Below are positions 50,320-59,588 of a DNA stretch of 64,000 nucleotides, in pieces. The stretch covers positions 62,001 to 126,000 of the forward strand of contig JADFDJ010000001.1 of the NCBI GenBank assembly GCA_018262895.1, written 5' to 3'. Position 1 is the first letter of the stretch. The number at the start of each line of letters is the position of its first letter. A model generated the notes under the pieces. That model saw only the letters and a program-made list of their open reading frames with translations. It was not told the origin of the DNA and made no database searches. The translations under genes were made by a program, and so were the position numbers. The DNA is from Methanomassiliicoccus sp. (GTDB lineage Archaea > Thermoplasmatota > Thermoplasmata > Methanomassiliicoccales > Methanomassiliicoccaceae).

Positions 50320-50820
50320 CTAGTGGATGATCAGACTCTTTACTCCCCGGCAGATCTTGATACGAGGTATCAGCTCCGGCGGTACTTCGCTGCCAGTGAT
50401 GACATAGAGCCTCGGCTCGTCGGTGAGCTCAGGATCATCGACCAAGGCCTGTCTCACACTGATGCCCGCTTCCGCGATGACGCCCGTTACATCGGCGATG
50501 ATGCCTGGCACGTGGGCGTCCGTGGGTATCACCTCGATGCAGCTCCAACCCATAAGAGGCGCGACCTCCTTGAGCATGGCGGTGGGTCGAAGGGCCGTGA
50601 ACACCCTCTTGAGCTCTTCCGTGGACTCTATGGTCTCCACCGCGGCCCTGACTATCCTTCTGTCCACATTGATAGCCCTGGCCACCGCCACGTCCCCGAC
50701 CTCCACCTCCCCGGAGTAGATACGTCCTTCCTTGACCCTCAGACCATTGGTCATCAGAAGCCTGGCAACCTTACCTTGTGAGGGATAACGGCCGAAGTAC
50801 TTGGAGAGGGAATACCACAT
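50320..50820 (-). CDS. ACT-domain regulator of amino acid metabolism with HTH-like N-terminus
   Basis: DVAVARAINVDRRIVRAAVETIESTEELKRVF (HTH-like) and ACT-like DAHVPGIIADVTGVIAEAGISVRQALVDDPELTDEPRLYVITG. Confidence 0.8.
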   Translation of the reverse strand: MWYSLSKYFGRYPSQGKVARLLMTNGLRVKEGRIYSGEVEVGDVAVARAINVDRRIVRAAVETIESTEELKRVFTALRPTAMLKEVAPLMGWSCIEVIPTDAHVPGIIADVTGVIAEAGISVRQALVDDPELTDEPRLYVITGSEVPPELIPRIKICRGVKSLIIH

Positions 50821-50950
50821 GGCCGGAACATCGTCGCTGGCGATAAAAGAGTTTGCTGAACATCCATCATCTCATGACGTGCCATTCCGAACATGATAAG
50901 GCCCTGGTATGATATCGGGAGGCTGAACCTCTCAGAAAATGGTTTATACA

Positions 50951-50969
50951 TGCTAGATATTGTCTAGCA
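50951..50969. promoter_or_regulatory. Palindrome TGCTAGA-N5-TCTAGCA at head of aro operon
   Basis: Exact 7-bp arms 50951-50957 and 50963-50969, immediately after TATA-like GGTTTATACA. Confidence 0.6.
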
Positions 50970-50983
50970 AGCGAGGCATACCA

Positions 50984-51775
50984 ATGTCAGGTAAGAGCAT
51001 CCGCATGGAGCGGATCATAGACCGGAACTCTGGACGGGCAGTAGTAGTGCCCGTGGACCATGGCATCACCATGGGTCCGATCCAAGGGCTAGTGGACATG
51101 AAGGCCACCATCGACAAGGTGTCCCAGGGAGGGGCCACCGCTGTTGTCATGCACAAAGGGGTGGTGCCTTATGGCCATCGGTCCTTCGGCCGGGACATAG
51201 GCCTCATAGTTCACCTTTCGGCGAGCACCTCCCTTTCCCCGGATCCCAACTCCAAGGTCATCGTCACGACTGTGGAGGAGGCGATCAAGATGGGGGCGGA
51301 CGCCGTTTCCATACACGTCAACATAGGCGCCAGCACCGAACCCGACATGCTACGTGACTTCGGTCAGGTGGCCAGGGAGTGCAACGAGTGGGGGATGCCC
51401 CTCATGGTGATGCTCTACCCCCGGGGCAAGGACATCAAGAACAACTACGACGTGGACCTGCTGAAGCAGTGTGCACGGGCGGGGATGGAGCTGGGGGCGG
51501 ACATCGTCAAGACGTCCTACACGGGCGAGATCGACACCTTCCGGGAGGTGGTGAAGGGAGCTATCATTCCCGTTCTCATCGCGGGGGGACCGAAGATGGA
51601 CTCCGACCGGGACCTTCTGCAGATGGTCAAAGACTCCATCGAGGCCGGGGGCTCGGGCGTGAGCATCGGCAGGAACATATTCCAACACCGCAATGTGACG
51701 GGCATAACCAGGGCTGTCGCCGAGGTGGTATTGCACGATGCCTCTGTGGACGAGGCTCTGAAGCTACTAGAGTGA
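50984..51775 (+). CDS. 2-amino-3,7-dideoxy-D-threo-hept-6-ulosonate (ADH) synthase
   Basis: MSGKSIRMERIIDRNSGRAVVVPVDHGITMGPIQGLVDM; GGPKMDSDRDLLQMVKDSIEAGGSGVSIGRNIFQH. ORF track uses upstream TTG at 50960. Confidence 0.93.
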   Translation: MSGKSIRMERIIDRNSGRAVVVPVDHGITMGPIQGLVDMKATIDKVSQGGATAVVMHKGVVPYGHRSFGRDIGLIVHLSASTSLSPDPNSKVIVTTVEEAIKMGADAVSIHVNIGASTEPDMLRDFGQVARECNEWGMPLMVMLYPRGKDIKNNYDVDLLKQCARAGMELGADIVKTSYTGEIDTFREVVKGAIIPVLIAGGPKMDSDRDLLQMVKDSIEAGGSGVSIGRNIFQHRNVTGITRAVAEVVLHDASVDEALKLLE

Positions 51776-51779
51776 TAGC

Positions 51780-52808
51780 ATGGAGAAGCTCATATGGGTA
51801 CGGGCCGACGGCCCCGCGGACTACGAGGAGCGCAAGAAGTTGGTCTCATCAGCCCTGGAGGAGGGCATGGTCCATATCCTCCTGAGAGAGGAGGACCAGG
51901 CGCTTCAGCGTCTGGGAAGGTTCGAGGCCATGTTCATAAGGGGCCCTGAGGTGTATTCCGGGGAGGAACGCATTGGCACCATAGTGGAGATATCCACGCC
52001 TGAGGACCTGCAGCGAGCGTACTCCCTGCGTGACCAGGTGAGATACCTGCTGATCTCCGCCCGCGACTGGAAGGTCATCCCCTTGGAGAACCTCATCGCG
52101 GAGTTCCAGGGCTCTCACACCCGAATACTGGTGGTGGCGACCGATCCCTTGGAGGCCAAGCTCTACCTGGAGACCATGGAGAAAGGGGCCGACGGGGTGG
52201 TCATAGAGGTCGACAACCCTGGCTCATTGTCATCCTTCGCCGGCCTGGCCGACCAGGGGAAAGTGAGCGCCGAGCTGGTCCCTGCCACGGTGACCGCCAT
52301 CCGGCCTCTGACCTTAGGGGACAGGGTGTGCGTGGATACCTGCTCCCTGCTGAGGATAGGGGAGGGAATGCTGGTGGGGTCGCAGTCATCATGCCTCTTC
52401 CTGATCGGATCAGAGAGCGCTGAGAGCGAGTACGTGGCGGCCCGGCCGTTCCGTGTCAACGCCGGCGCTGTCCACTCTTACATAATGATGGCCAACGGGA
52501 GGACGAAGTACCTCTCCGAGGTCCGGGGCGGGGACGAGGTCCTGGCCGTGGACGACAAGGGGGAGACGAGAAAGGTGGTCGTTGGCAGATCGAAGGTCGA
52601 GCGCCGTCCGCTGCTCCTCGTCGAGGCAGAGGAAAATGGAAAAAGGTATACTACCATCCTCCAAAATGCGGAGACGATCAGGCTATGCGCTCCCGAGGGG
52701 CCCATCTCCGTTTCCGACCTGAGGGTCGGGCAGAAGGTGCTGGTTAGGCTGGAGGGGGGCGGGAGGCACTTCGGCCACAGCATCAAAGAGACGATCACGG
52801 AGATCTGA
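51780..52808 (+). CDS. 3-dehydroquinate synthase II (archaeal)
   Basis: GDRVCVDTCSLLRIGEGMLVGSQSSCLFLIGSES; RPFRVNAGAVHSYIMMANGRTKYLSEVRGGDEV. Confidence 0.95.
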   Translation: MEKLIWVRADGPADYEERKKLVSSALEEGMVHILLREEDQALQRLGRFEAMFIRGPEVYSGEERIGTIVEISTPEDLQRAYSLRDQVRYLLISARDWKVIPLENLIAEFQGSHTRILVVATDPLEAKLYLETMEKGADGVVIEVDNPGSLSSFAGLADQGKVSAELVPATVTAIRPLTLGDRVCVDTCSLLRIGEGMLVGSQSSCLFLIGSESAESEYVAARPFRVNAGAVHSYIMMANGRTKYLSEVRGGDEVLAVDDKGETRKVVVGRSKVERRPLLLVEAEENGKRYTTILQNAETIRLCAPEGPISVSDLRVGQKVLVRLEGGGRHFGHSIKETITEI

Positions 52809-54262
52809 TGCGGGTCTGTGTTTCCCTTGTTGAGGACGGCGTTAAGGAAGCGGTGGCTGCGGGGCTTATCGCACAGGCGAAGGGAGCTGACCTGCTGGAG
52901 GTCCGCTTCGACAAGATGACCAAGCTCCCTGAGGACCTCTCCGCTTTCCGAAAGCTCTCCCTGCCCCGCATCGCCACCCTCCGCACAGAGGGCCAGGGGG
53001 GCAGCTCCCAGCATGGTGATGAAGAGAGGCTGCGGTTCTTCCGCAGGGCCATCCGGATCGGCTTCGAGAACGTGGATATCGAGTACGATTCCCCTCTCAT
53101 ATACCGGCTCGGCCGCGAGCTCAGGTCCGTGGGCCTTATCTGCTCCTTTCATGACTTTACAGGCACGCCTTCAAAGGCCCGCATCATCGACGCGCTCATA
53201 ACCACCGCCTCCAAGGGAGACCTTGCCAAAGTCGCTTTCAGGATCAACAACGTCGGCGACCTGAAGCGCCTGTTGGAGGCGGCCCGACTGTTCTCGGTCA
53301 CCGGCAACAAGTTCGTCCTCCTGGGCATGGGCGAGCTGGGTGAGATCACCCGGAGCATGAGCGGGGCCTTTGGGAGCGCGTTCACCTATGCTTCAGTGGA
53401 GAAAGGGAAGGAGGCTGCCCCGGGGCAGCCGGACGTGGAGACGCTGAAGGCCTTAGGCGATAAGCCAGTGATAACCGGGCTGACCGGCTCTCCTTTGGGC
53501 CACTCGCTGTCACCGGCCATTCACAACGCTGCCTACAGGTCGTTAAAACTTCCAGGCCAGTACCTCCTTTTTCCCGCCACTGCCGCGGAGCTCCCGGACC
53601 TCTTGTACCTGGTCCGCGAGCTGGGGATCAGGGGCTTGAACGTCACTATCCCCCACAAGGAGAACGTGATGCGGTATCTCGACGACGTCGACCCTCTGGC
53701 CAGCCGTGTGGGGGCGGTGAACACCATAGTTAATAAGAACGGCAAGCTGGTGGGCACCAACACCGACGTGTCCGGTCTGGAGAAGGCGCTGCTGGCAGCG
53801 GGCGCCGACCCCAGGGGGAAGAGCGTGCTGGTTATAGGGGCAGGAGGAGCGGCACGGGCCTGCGGCCTCGTCCTGGAGCGGCGGGGGGCGGACATCTGGT
53901 TCACGAACCGGACCGCCTCCAGGGCGCAGGAGGTTGCCAAGGGCTTCTCCGGCCGCGTCGCCGGCCACGGCGATGTCGCCCACATGACCTTCGACATGGT
54001 GGTCAACTGCACACCGTTGGGGATGCAGGGTTTCCCCGACGAGCTGCCGGTGGACCCCCAGGTGTTCAGGGCGGGGCAGTGGGCGGTAGATCTGATCTAC
54101 AACCCGCCCACCACCCGTTTCCTCGAGGAGGCTGCGAAACACGGGGCCAAGACCCTCTCCGGTATGGAAATGTTAATCTATCAAGCCATGGATGCTTTTG
54201 AGACCTGGACGGGGCAAAGGCCTCCCTATGAGGTAATGGCCGCGGGTGCAAGGACGGGATAA
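52808..54262 (+). CDS. Fused 3-dehydroquinate dehydratase (type I) - shikimate dehydrogenase
   Basis: DLLEVRFDKM...GLICSFHDFTGTPSK then GLTGSPLGHSLSPAIHNAAYRSL...LNVTIPHKENVMRYLDDVD; VIGAGGAARA. Confidence 0.95.
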   Translation: MRVCVSLVEDGVKEAVAAGLIAQAKGADLLEVRFDKMTKLPEDLSAFRKLSLPRIATLRTEGQGGSSQHGDEERLRFFRRAIRIGFENVDIEYDSPLIYRLGRELRSVGLICSFHDFTGTPSKARIIDALITTASKGDLAKVAFRINNVGDLKRLLEAARLFSVTGNKFVLLGMGELGEITRSMSGAFGSAFTYASVEKGKEAAPGQPDVETLKALGDKPVITGLTGSPLGHSLSPAIHNAAYRSLKLPGQYLLFPATAAELPDLLYLVRELGIRGLNVTIPHKENVMRYLDDVDPLASRVGAVNTIVNKNGKLVGTNTDVSGLEKALLAAGADPRGKSVLVIGAGGAARACGLVLERRGADIWFTNRTASRAQEVAKGFSGRVAGHGDVAHMTFDMVVNCTPLGMQGFPDELPVDPQVFRAGQWAVDLIYNPPTTRFLEEAAKHGAKTLSGMEMLIYQAMDAFETWTGQRPPYEVMAAGARTG

Positions 54263-54264
54263 CC

Positions 54265-55116
54265 ATGAAGGGGAAGGGAATGAGCCATGGCGCCGCCACC
54301 ATAGTCAATGCCATCGCAGGCGGGAAAGGCGCCGCATTCGGGCTGGACCTCAGGACCGAGGCCACAGTGGAGCTGACAACGGGCAAGGGCACAGTGGTCA
54401 CCATTGACGGGCTTCCGGGCGAGGCCACATCCCTGGCGGAGCGGTGCGTGCAGGGCGTACTGGAGGCCAAGGGCGGCAACAGGAGCTATCATGCGGAGGT
54501 CCGGACATCCTCGCAGATACCCGTGTCCCGGGGCCTCAAGAGCAGCAGCAGCGCCGCCAACGCCATCGTCCTGGCCACCCTGGACGCTCTTGGGGAGACC
54601 ATGGACCAGCTGGATGCCGTTCGTATCGGCACCAAGGCGGCCATAGACGCCGGCGTGTCCATCACCGGCGCCTTCGACGATGCCTGCGCCTGTGCCCTGG
54701 GCGGAGTGGTCCTCACGGACAACCGGTCCGAGAGGGTCCTGAACCGCTCCCGCATGCCTGACTACGTAAAGGTGGTCATCCACGTACCTGAGGAACAGAT
54801 ACGGAAGCGCGACCTGCCGCGGAAGAGGATCTCGGCGATGAGCGGGCTCGTGGACCTGGCCTTCAGACAGGCCCAGGAAGGGGATTACTACCGGGCGCTC
54901 ACGCTCAACGGGATGTGCTACTCCACGGCTCTCGGCCTGGACCAGGAGATCGCTCTGCGGGCTCTGCAGAACGGGGCCCTGGCGGCTGGCCTGACGGGGA
55001 CCGGGCCGGCCACGGTCATGCTCGTGGTGGAGGAAAAGGTCAATGAGTTCATAGGGTCCATGAAGGACTACCAGCTCACAACGGTGGACGTCTTCAACGG
55101 GGAGGGTACGGAGTGA
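54265..55116 (+). CDS. Archaeal GHMP shikimate kinase
   Basis: GAATIVNAIAGGKGAAFGLDLRTEATVEL; IPVSRGLKSSSSAANAIVLATLDAL. Confidence 0.93.
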   Translation: MKGKGMSHGAATIVNAIAGGKGAAFGLDLRTEATVELTTGKGTVVTIDGLPGEATSLAERCVQGVLEAKGGNRSYHAEVRTSSQIPVSRGLKSSSSAANAIVLATLDALGETMDQLDAVRIGTKAAIDAGVSITGAFDDACACALGGVVLTDNRSERVLNRSRMPDYVKVVIHVPEEQIRKRDLPRKRISAMSGLVDLAFRQAQEGDYYRALTLNGMCYSTALGLDQEIALRALQNGALAAGLTGTGPATVMLVVEEKVNEFIGSMKDYQLTTVDVFNGEGTE

Positions 55117-56381
55117 AGCTCGTCGTTAGGCCGTCCGCTGTCCATGGGACGGTGCAGGCCACCCCCTCCAAGAGCCACACCCACCGAGCGTTGGTGCTCG
55201 CGGGCCTGGCCAACGGGGAGACGAGGCTGCGGCGCCCCCTCATCGGTGGGGACACCCAGGCCACAATCAGGGGCATGGAGCAGTTCGGGGCCTCCTTCCG
55301 GACAGATGACGGCGACCGCATAGTGCGCGGAGGGCGGCTGAGATCGCCTGCCGCGGCCATCGATTGCGCCAACTCCGGAACGACCATAAGGCTGCTCGCG
55401 GGGATAGCCTCCCTGCTTCCGACCAGCGTGACGCTGACCGGGGACGCTTCCCTGCAGCAGAGGCCGATGAAGCCCTTGATCAATGCACTGACGGAGATGG
55501 GTGTTCACGCCGCCTCGTCCCTGAACAACGGCTGCCCCCCTCTGATAATACGCGGACCCAACAAGGGCCGGTGGACGCATATCAAGGGAGACATCAGCTC
55601 GCAGTTCGTATCCTCCCTCTTGATCTCCTCGGCCCTCAAGGACCTTGACACGGAGATCATAATCACCACGCCCCTGAAGTCAAGGCCTTACGTACAGATC
55701 ACCAGGGACATGATGTCCCATTTTGGCGCCACCACCGCGGAGACCAAGAACGGCTATCGCGTGCTGGGGGGTCAGCGCTACCGCCCCCGGGACTACACCA
55801 TACCCGGCGACTACTCCTCGGCCTCGTTCCCCCTGGTAGCGGGGGCGCTGGCGGGTAAGGCCACCGTAACGGGACTGGACCCCCAGGACCGGCAGGGGGA
55901 CCGCGTCATCCTCGACATACTTACGAGGTTCGGGGCATCGGTAACCCAAAGCGGGGAGAGCGTCACCGTGGAAAAGGGCGACCTCCACGGAACCGAGGTC
56001 GACCTGGGGGACACGCCGGACGCCTTCCCTATCCTGGCCGTGCTGGCCACGCAGGCACAGGGGGAGAGCGCACTGACCAACGCCGAGCACCTGCGGTATA
56101 AAGAGAGCGACCGCATCGCCACCACCGTCAGCTTCCTCAGGTCGATGGGCGCGGACATCGAGGAGCGGAAGGACGGATGTATCGTGAGAGGGCCTACAAA
56201 GCTGAAGGGCCGGTCCATCGACCCCTCCGGTGACCACCGCATCCTAATGGCCGCCGCCGTGGCGGGGCTGGTCGCCGAGGGCACCACCACCATCGCCCAT
56301 GGGGAAAGCTACGCCATATCCTACCCTCGGTTCCCCGAGGACATGAAGGCGCTCGGGGCCAACGTGGAGGTGGTGAACTGA
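55113..56381 (+). CDS. aroA: EPSP synthase
   Basis: ATPSKSHTHRALVLAGLANGET; CANSGTTIRLLAGIA; LRYKESDRIATT. Confidence 0.96.
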   Translation: MKLVVRPSAVHGTVQATPSKSHTHRALVLAGLANGETRLRRPLIGGDTQATIRGMEQFGASFRTDDGDRIVRGGRLRSPAAAIDCANSGTTIRLLAGIASLLPTSVTLTGDASLQQRPMKPLINALTEMGVHAASSLNNGCPPLIIRGPNKGRWTHIKGDISSQFVSSLLISSALKDLDTEIIITTPLKSRPYVQITRDMMSHFGATTAETKNGYRVLGGQRYRPRDYTIPGDYSSASFPLVAGALAGKATVTGLDPQDRQGDRVILDILTRFGASVTQSGESVTVEKGDLHGTEVDLGDTPDAFPILAVLATQAQGESALTNAEHLRYKESDRIATTVSFLRSMGADIEERKDGCIVRGPTKLKGRSIDPSGDHRILMAAAVAGLVAEGTTTIAHGESYAISYPRFPEDMKALGANVEVVN

Positions 56382-57454
56382 ACACCATCGGTACCATGCT
56401 GAGGCTCACCATCTTCGGCTCCAGCCACGGGCCGGGCATTGGCTGCGTCCTGGACGGAGTGCCGGCGGGGATCGATGTGGACCGGGACGACGTGCAGAGG
56501 GAGCTGGAGCTCCGCAAGCCGTCGGGAGCGCTGGGAACCCCGCGGGTGGAGGAGGACCGCGTGGAGATACTCGCGGGCGTTATGGACGGCAGGTCCACGG
56601 GGGCGCCCGTGGTGCTGTTCATCGCCAACAAGGACACCGACTCCTCAAAGTACGAGAAGTTCCGGGCGACGCCTCGCCCGGGCCATGCCGATCTGACGGC
56701 CCTCAGAAAGTATGGTGAGACGGTCGATCTCAGGGGCGGTGGCCAGTTCTCCGGCCGGATGACGGCCCCGCTGGTGGCCGCGGGCGCGATAGCCAAGGAG
56801 ATGCTGCGGGGGTTGAACGTCCAGATAGCGGCCTACACCCAGAGGCTGGGAAGTGTGGTGGACGATCAGGAGAGGACGTTCAAGGAGGTTAGGCGGCAGG
56901 CCAGGGAGAACCCGGTGCGCTCCGCCGATCCCACCCTCGCCCTGGACATGATCCACGAGATCATGGAGGCGAAGCATGAGGGGGACAGCGTGGGAGGCGT
57001 CGTCCGCTGCCTGGTCGTCGGCCTCCCCATGGGCGTCGGGGAGCCGTTCTTCGACTCTCTGGAGGGGGAGGTTGCGAAGATGATGTTCTCCATCCCCGGG
57101 GTGAAGGGCATCGAGTTCGGTGCCGGCTTCAAGGCCGCGTCCATGAGGGGTTCGGAGCACAACGACTCCTTCCAGGTGGTGGACGGCGAGGTGAGCACCA
57201 TCACCAACAACGCCGGCGGGGTGCTCGGGGGCCTGTCCAACGGCATGCCGCTGGACATCAAGGTGGCCTTCAAGCCCACGGCATCCATAGCGATAGAGCA
57301 ACGGACCATTGACCTTGACAGGATGGAGGATACCACCATCAAGGTCGAGGGGAGGCATGACCCGTGCATCGTCCCCCGGGCCGTAGTGGTGGTGGAGGCG
57401 GCCACGGCATTGGTCCTGGCCGACCTGTGCCTGAGAGGTGATTTCATTGCGTGA
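56378..57454 (+). CDS. aroC: Chorismate synthase (possible CTG start at 56378; first ATG at 56396)
   Basis: (M)NTIGTMLRLTIFGSSHGPGIGCVLDGVPAGI; RPGHADLTALRKYG; FGSG-type substrate motifs. Confidence 0.93.
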   Translation: MNTIGTMLRLTIFGSSHGPGIGCVLDGVPAGIDVDRDDVQRELELRKPSGALGTPRVEEDRVEILAGVMDGRSTGAPVVLFIANKDTDSSKYEKFRATPRPGHADLTALRKYGETVDLRGGGQFSGRMTAPLVAAGAIAKEMLRGLNVQIAAYTQRLGSVVDDQERTFKEVRRQARENPVRSADPTLALDMIHEIMEAKHEGDSVGGVVRCLVVGLPMGVGEPFFDSLEGEVAKMMFSIPGVKGIEFGAGFKAASMRGSEHNDSFQVVDGEVSTITNNAGGVLGGLSNGMPLDIKVAFKPTASIAIEQRTIDLDRMEDTTIKVEGRHDPCIVPRAVVVVEAATALVLADLCLRGDFIA

Positions 57455-58517
57455 GAGCATAGAAGACATTAGAAAGCGCATCGAGAAGATCGATCGCGAG
57501 ATCCTTCGCATGATGGCCAACCGCACGGCGGCAGCGGTGGAGATGGGTAAGATGAAGGCCGACGATTCCCTGCCCCTCCGCGCGCCCCAGGTGGAGGAGA
57601 AGGTCATCGAACGTTACGTGATGAGCGCGAAGGAGTTCGGAATGTCTGCCGAGTCCGCCCGCCACATCGCGGAGCTGCTCATCGTCGAGTCCATCGAGCA
57701 GCAGGGTCGTATACCCAGACCGCAGCAGTCAAAGAGGGTGCTGATCGTCGGCGGCAACGGCCGTATGGGCGGCTGGCTCTGCCGGTTCTTCGCCTCCCGG
57801 GGCCACAAGATAAGGATCTTCGACAAGGGGGAGAACGCCAGGTTCCCTGTGGAGAAGGACCTCAAGAAGGGCGTGAGGGACGCTGAGATCATAGTACTGG
57901 CCACCCCCATCTCCCAGACGGCCGAGGTACTGAAGGAGGTGCTGTCATACGGCCCCAAGGGCCTGGTGTTCGACATCGCCTCCATAAAGACTCCGTCGAT
58001 ACCGATCCTCCGTGAGGGTGCGTCCAAGGGTGCAAAGGTGTGCTCTCTGCACCCCATGTTCGGGCCCGAGGCCGCCTCTATCATCAACCGCAACGTGGTC
58101 ATATGCAACTGCGGTTCCCCTGAGGCCCTTGACCTGGCCAGACCGCTGGTGGACGGGTCCAACGTGATCGAGATGGATGTGGAGGAACACGACTCCCTGA
58201 TGGCTTACGTGCTGGGCCTGAGCCATGCGGTCAACATCGCGTTCTTCGAGGCTCTGCGCCAGAGCGGCAGAGGGTACAAGGAGCTGGACAGTGCCGGCTC
58301 CACCACGTTCCACCGGCAGGTGGAGATCTCACGGGACGTGGCATCGGAGAATGCTCAGCTTTACTATGAGATTCAACATCTCAATCCGCACAACGCGGAA
58401 GCTCTGGGCTACCTGCAGCGCGCCCTCGACGACCTCCGGGAGGCCGGGGTCAAGGGGGACCGCGAGGCGTTCGAGAAGATGATGGTCGAGGGCAGCGAAT
58501 ATTTCGGAGGCAATTGA
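57438..58517 (+). CDS. tyrA: Chorismate mutase-prephenate dehydrogenase
   Basis: IEDIRKRIEKIDREILRMMANRTAAAVEMGKMK then VLIVGGNGRMGGWLCRFFASRGHKIRIFD; GTG start. Confidence 0.93.
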   Translation: MISLRESIEDIRKRIEKIDREILRMMANRTAAAVEMGKMKADDSLPLRAPQVEEKVIERYVMSAKEFGMSAESARHIAELLIVESIEQQGRIPRPQQSKRVLIVGGNGRMGGWLCRFFASRGHKIRIFDKGENARFPVEKDLKKGVRDAEIIVLATPISQTAEVLKEVLSYGPKGLVFDIASIKTPSIPILREGASKGAKVCSLHPMFGPEAASIINRNVVICNCGSPEALDLARPLVDGSNVIEMDVEEHDSLMAYVLGLSHAVNIAFFEALRQSGRGYKELDSAGSTTFHRQVEISRDVASENAQLYYEIQHLNPHNAEALGYLQRALDDLREAGVKGDREAFEKMMVEGSEYFGGN

Positions 58518-59579
58518 ATGGCTAAGATCAAGGTCGCGGTTCTGGGAGCAACGGGGATGATAGGGCAGAGATTCGTGCAGCTTCTGGAGGACCACCCCAT
58601 GTTCGAGATCGGTGGGCTCTATGCCTCGGAGAGGTCCGAGGGGAAGAGGCTGGGCGACACCCTCAAGGTCAAGGACCATCCGTTCGAGGAGGACGTCCTG
58701 GACATGAGGATCGAGCAGCTGATAGTCCCCAACATCGCCCGTGACTGCAGGTTGGCCTTCTCCGGCCTGCCGTCCGACATCGCTGGACCGTTCGAGACCC
58801 AGCTCGCCGAGTCCGGGGTCGCCGTGTTCTCCAACGCGGCGAACCACCGCATGGAGGGGAACGTCCCTCTGCTCATACCGGAGTGCAACGCTCCCCACCT
58901 TGACATGGTAAAGAAGCAGGCCACCTTCAAGGATGGCGGCTTCATCGTCACCAACGCCAACTGCTCTACCACCGGCATAGCCGTGCCGCTGAAGGCGGTG
59001 GATAAATCCTTCGGCCTGGACTTCGTGTGCGCCTCCACATATCAGGCCGTGTCCGGCGCCGGTTATCCTGGGGTGCCCTCCCTGGACATCCTTGGTAACG
59101 TGGTCCCGTACATCAAGAACGAGGAGGAGAAGATGGAGATGGAGCTGGCCAAGATACTGGGCTCGGTCAGCAAGGGCAAGTTCGTCAACCACCCCGTGGA
59201 GGTCCTGGCATCCTGCGTCAGGGTTCCGGTGGAGGACGGGCATCTGGAATCGGTCACCCTCCGCACCGAGAAGGATGCCACCGTGGACGAGATGATCAAG
59301 GCCCTGTCTTCATTCAGGGCCGAGCCCCAGCGCCTGAAGCTACCCACCGCGCCTGTCAGGCCGGTCATCGTGCGCAAGGAGGCGGACCGCCCCCAGCCAG
59401 TCTACGATGTGAACGCCGGGGAGCCGCTGAGAGCGAGGGGCATGGGCACAGTCGTGGGAAGGGTAAGGAAGAAGGGTACCTTTTTCAAGATGTTCGTACT
59501 GTCCCACAATACCATCCGGGGAGGCGCGGGGGGCTCTGTCCTCAACGCCGAATTGGCAAACGCTAAGAAACTCCTATAA
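58518..59579 (+). CDS. asd: Aspartate-semialdehyde dehydrogenase
   Basis: KVAVLGATGMIGQRFVQLLEDHP; NANCSTTGIAVPLKAV. Confidence 0.96.
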   Translation: MAKIKVAVLGATGMIGQRFVQLLEDHPMFEIGGLYASERSEGKRLGDTLKVKDHPFEEDVLDMRIEQLIVPNIARDCRLAFSGLPSDIAGPFETQLAESGVAVFSNAANHRMEGNVPLLIPECNAPHLDMVKKQATFKDGGFIVTNANCSTTGIAVPLKAVDKSFGLDFVCASTYQAVSGAGYPGVPSLDILGNVVPYIKNEEEKMEMELAKILGSVSKGKFVNHPVEVLASCVRVPVEDGHLESVTLRTEKDATVDEMIKALSSFRAEPQRLKLPTAPVRPVIVRKEADRPQPVYDVNAGEPLRARGMGTVVGRVRKKGTFFKMFVLSHNTIRGGAGGSVLNAELANAKKLL

Positions 59580-59588
59580 GGTGATTCC

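Noticed and set aside
50112-50781. Plus-strand ORFs between carB and the aro operon
   Set aside because: Mostly antisense to the ACT-domain regulator; no motif or plausible start context.
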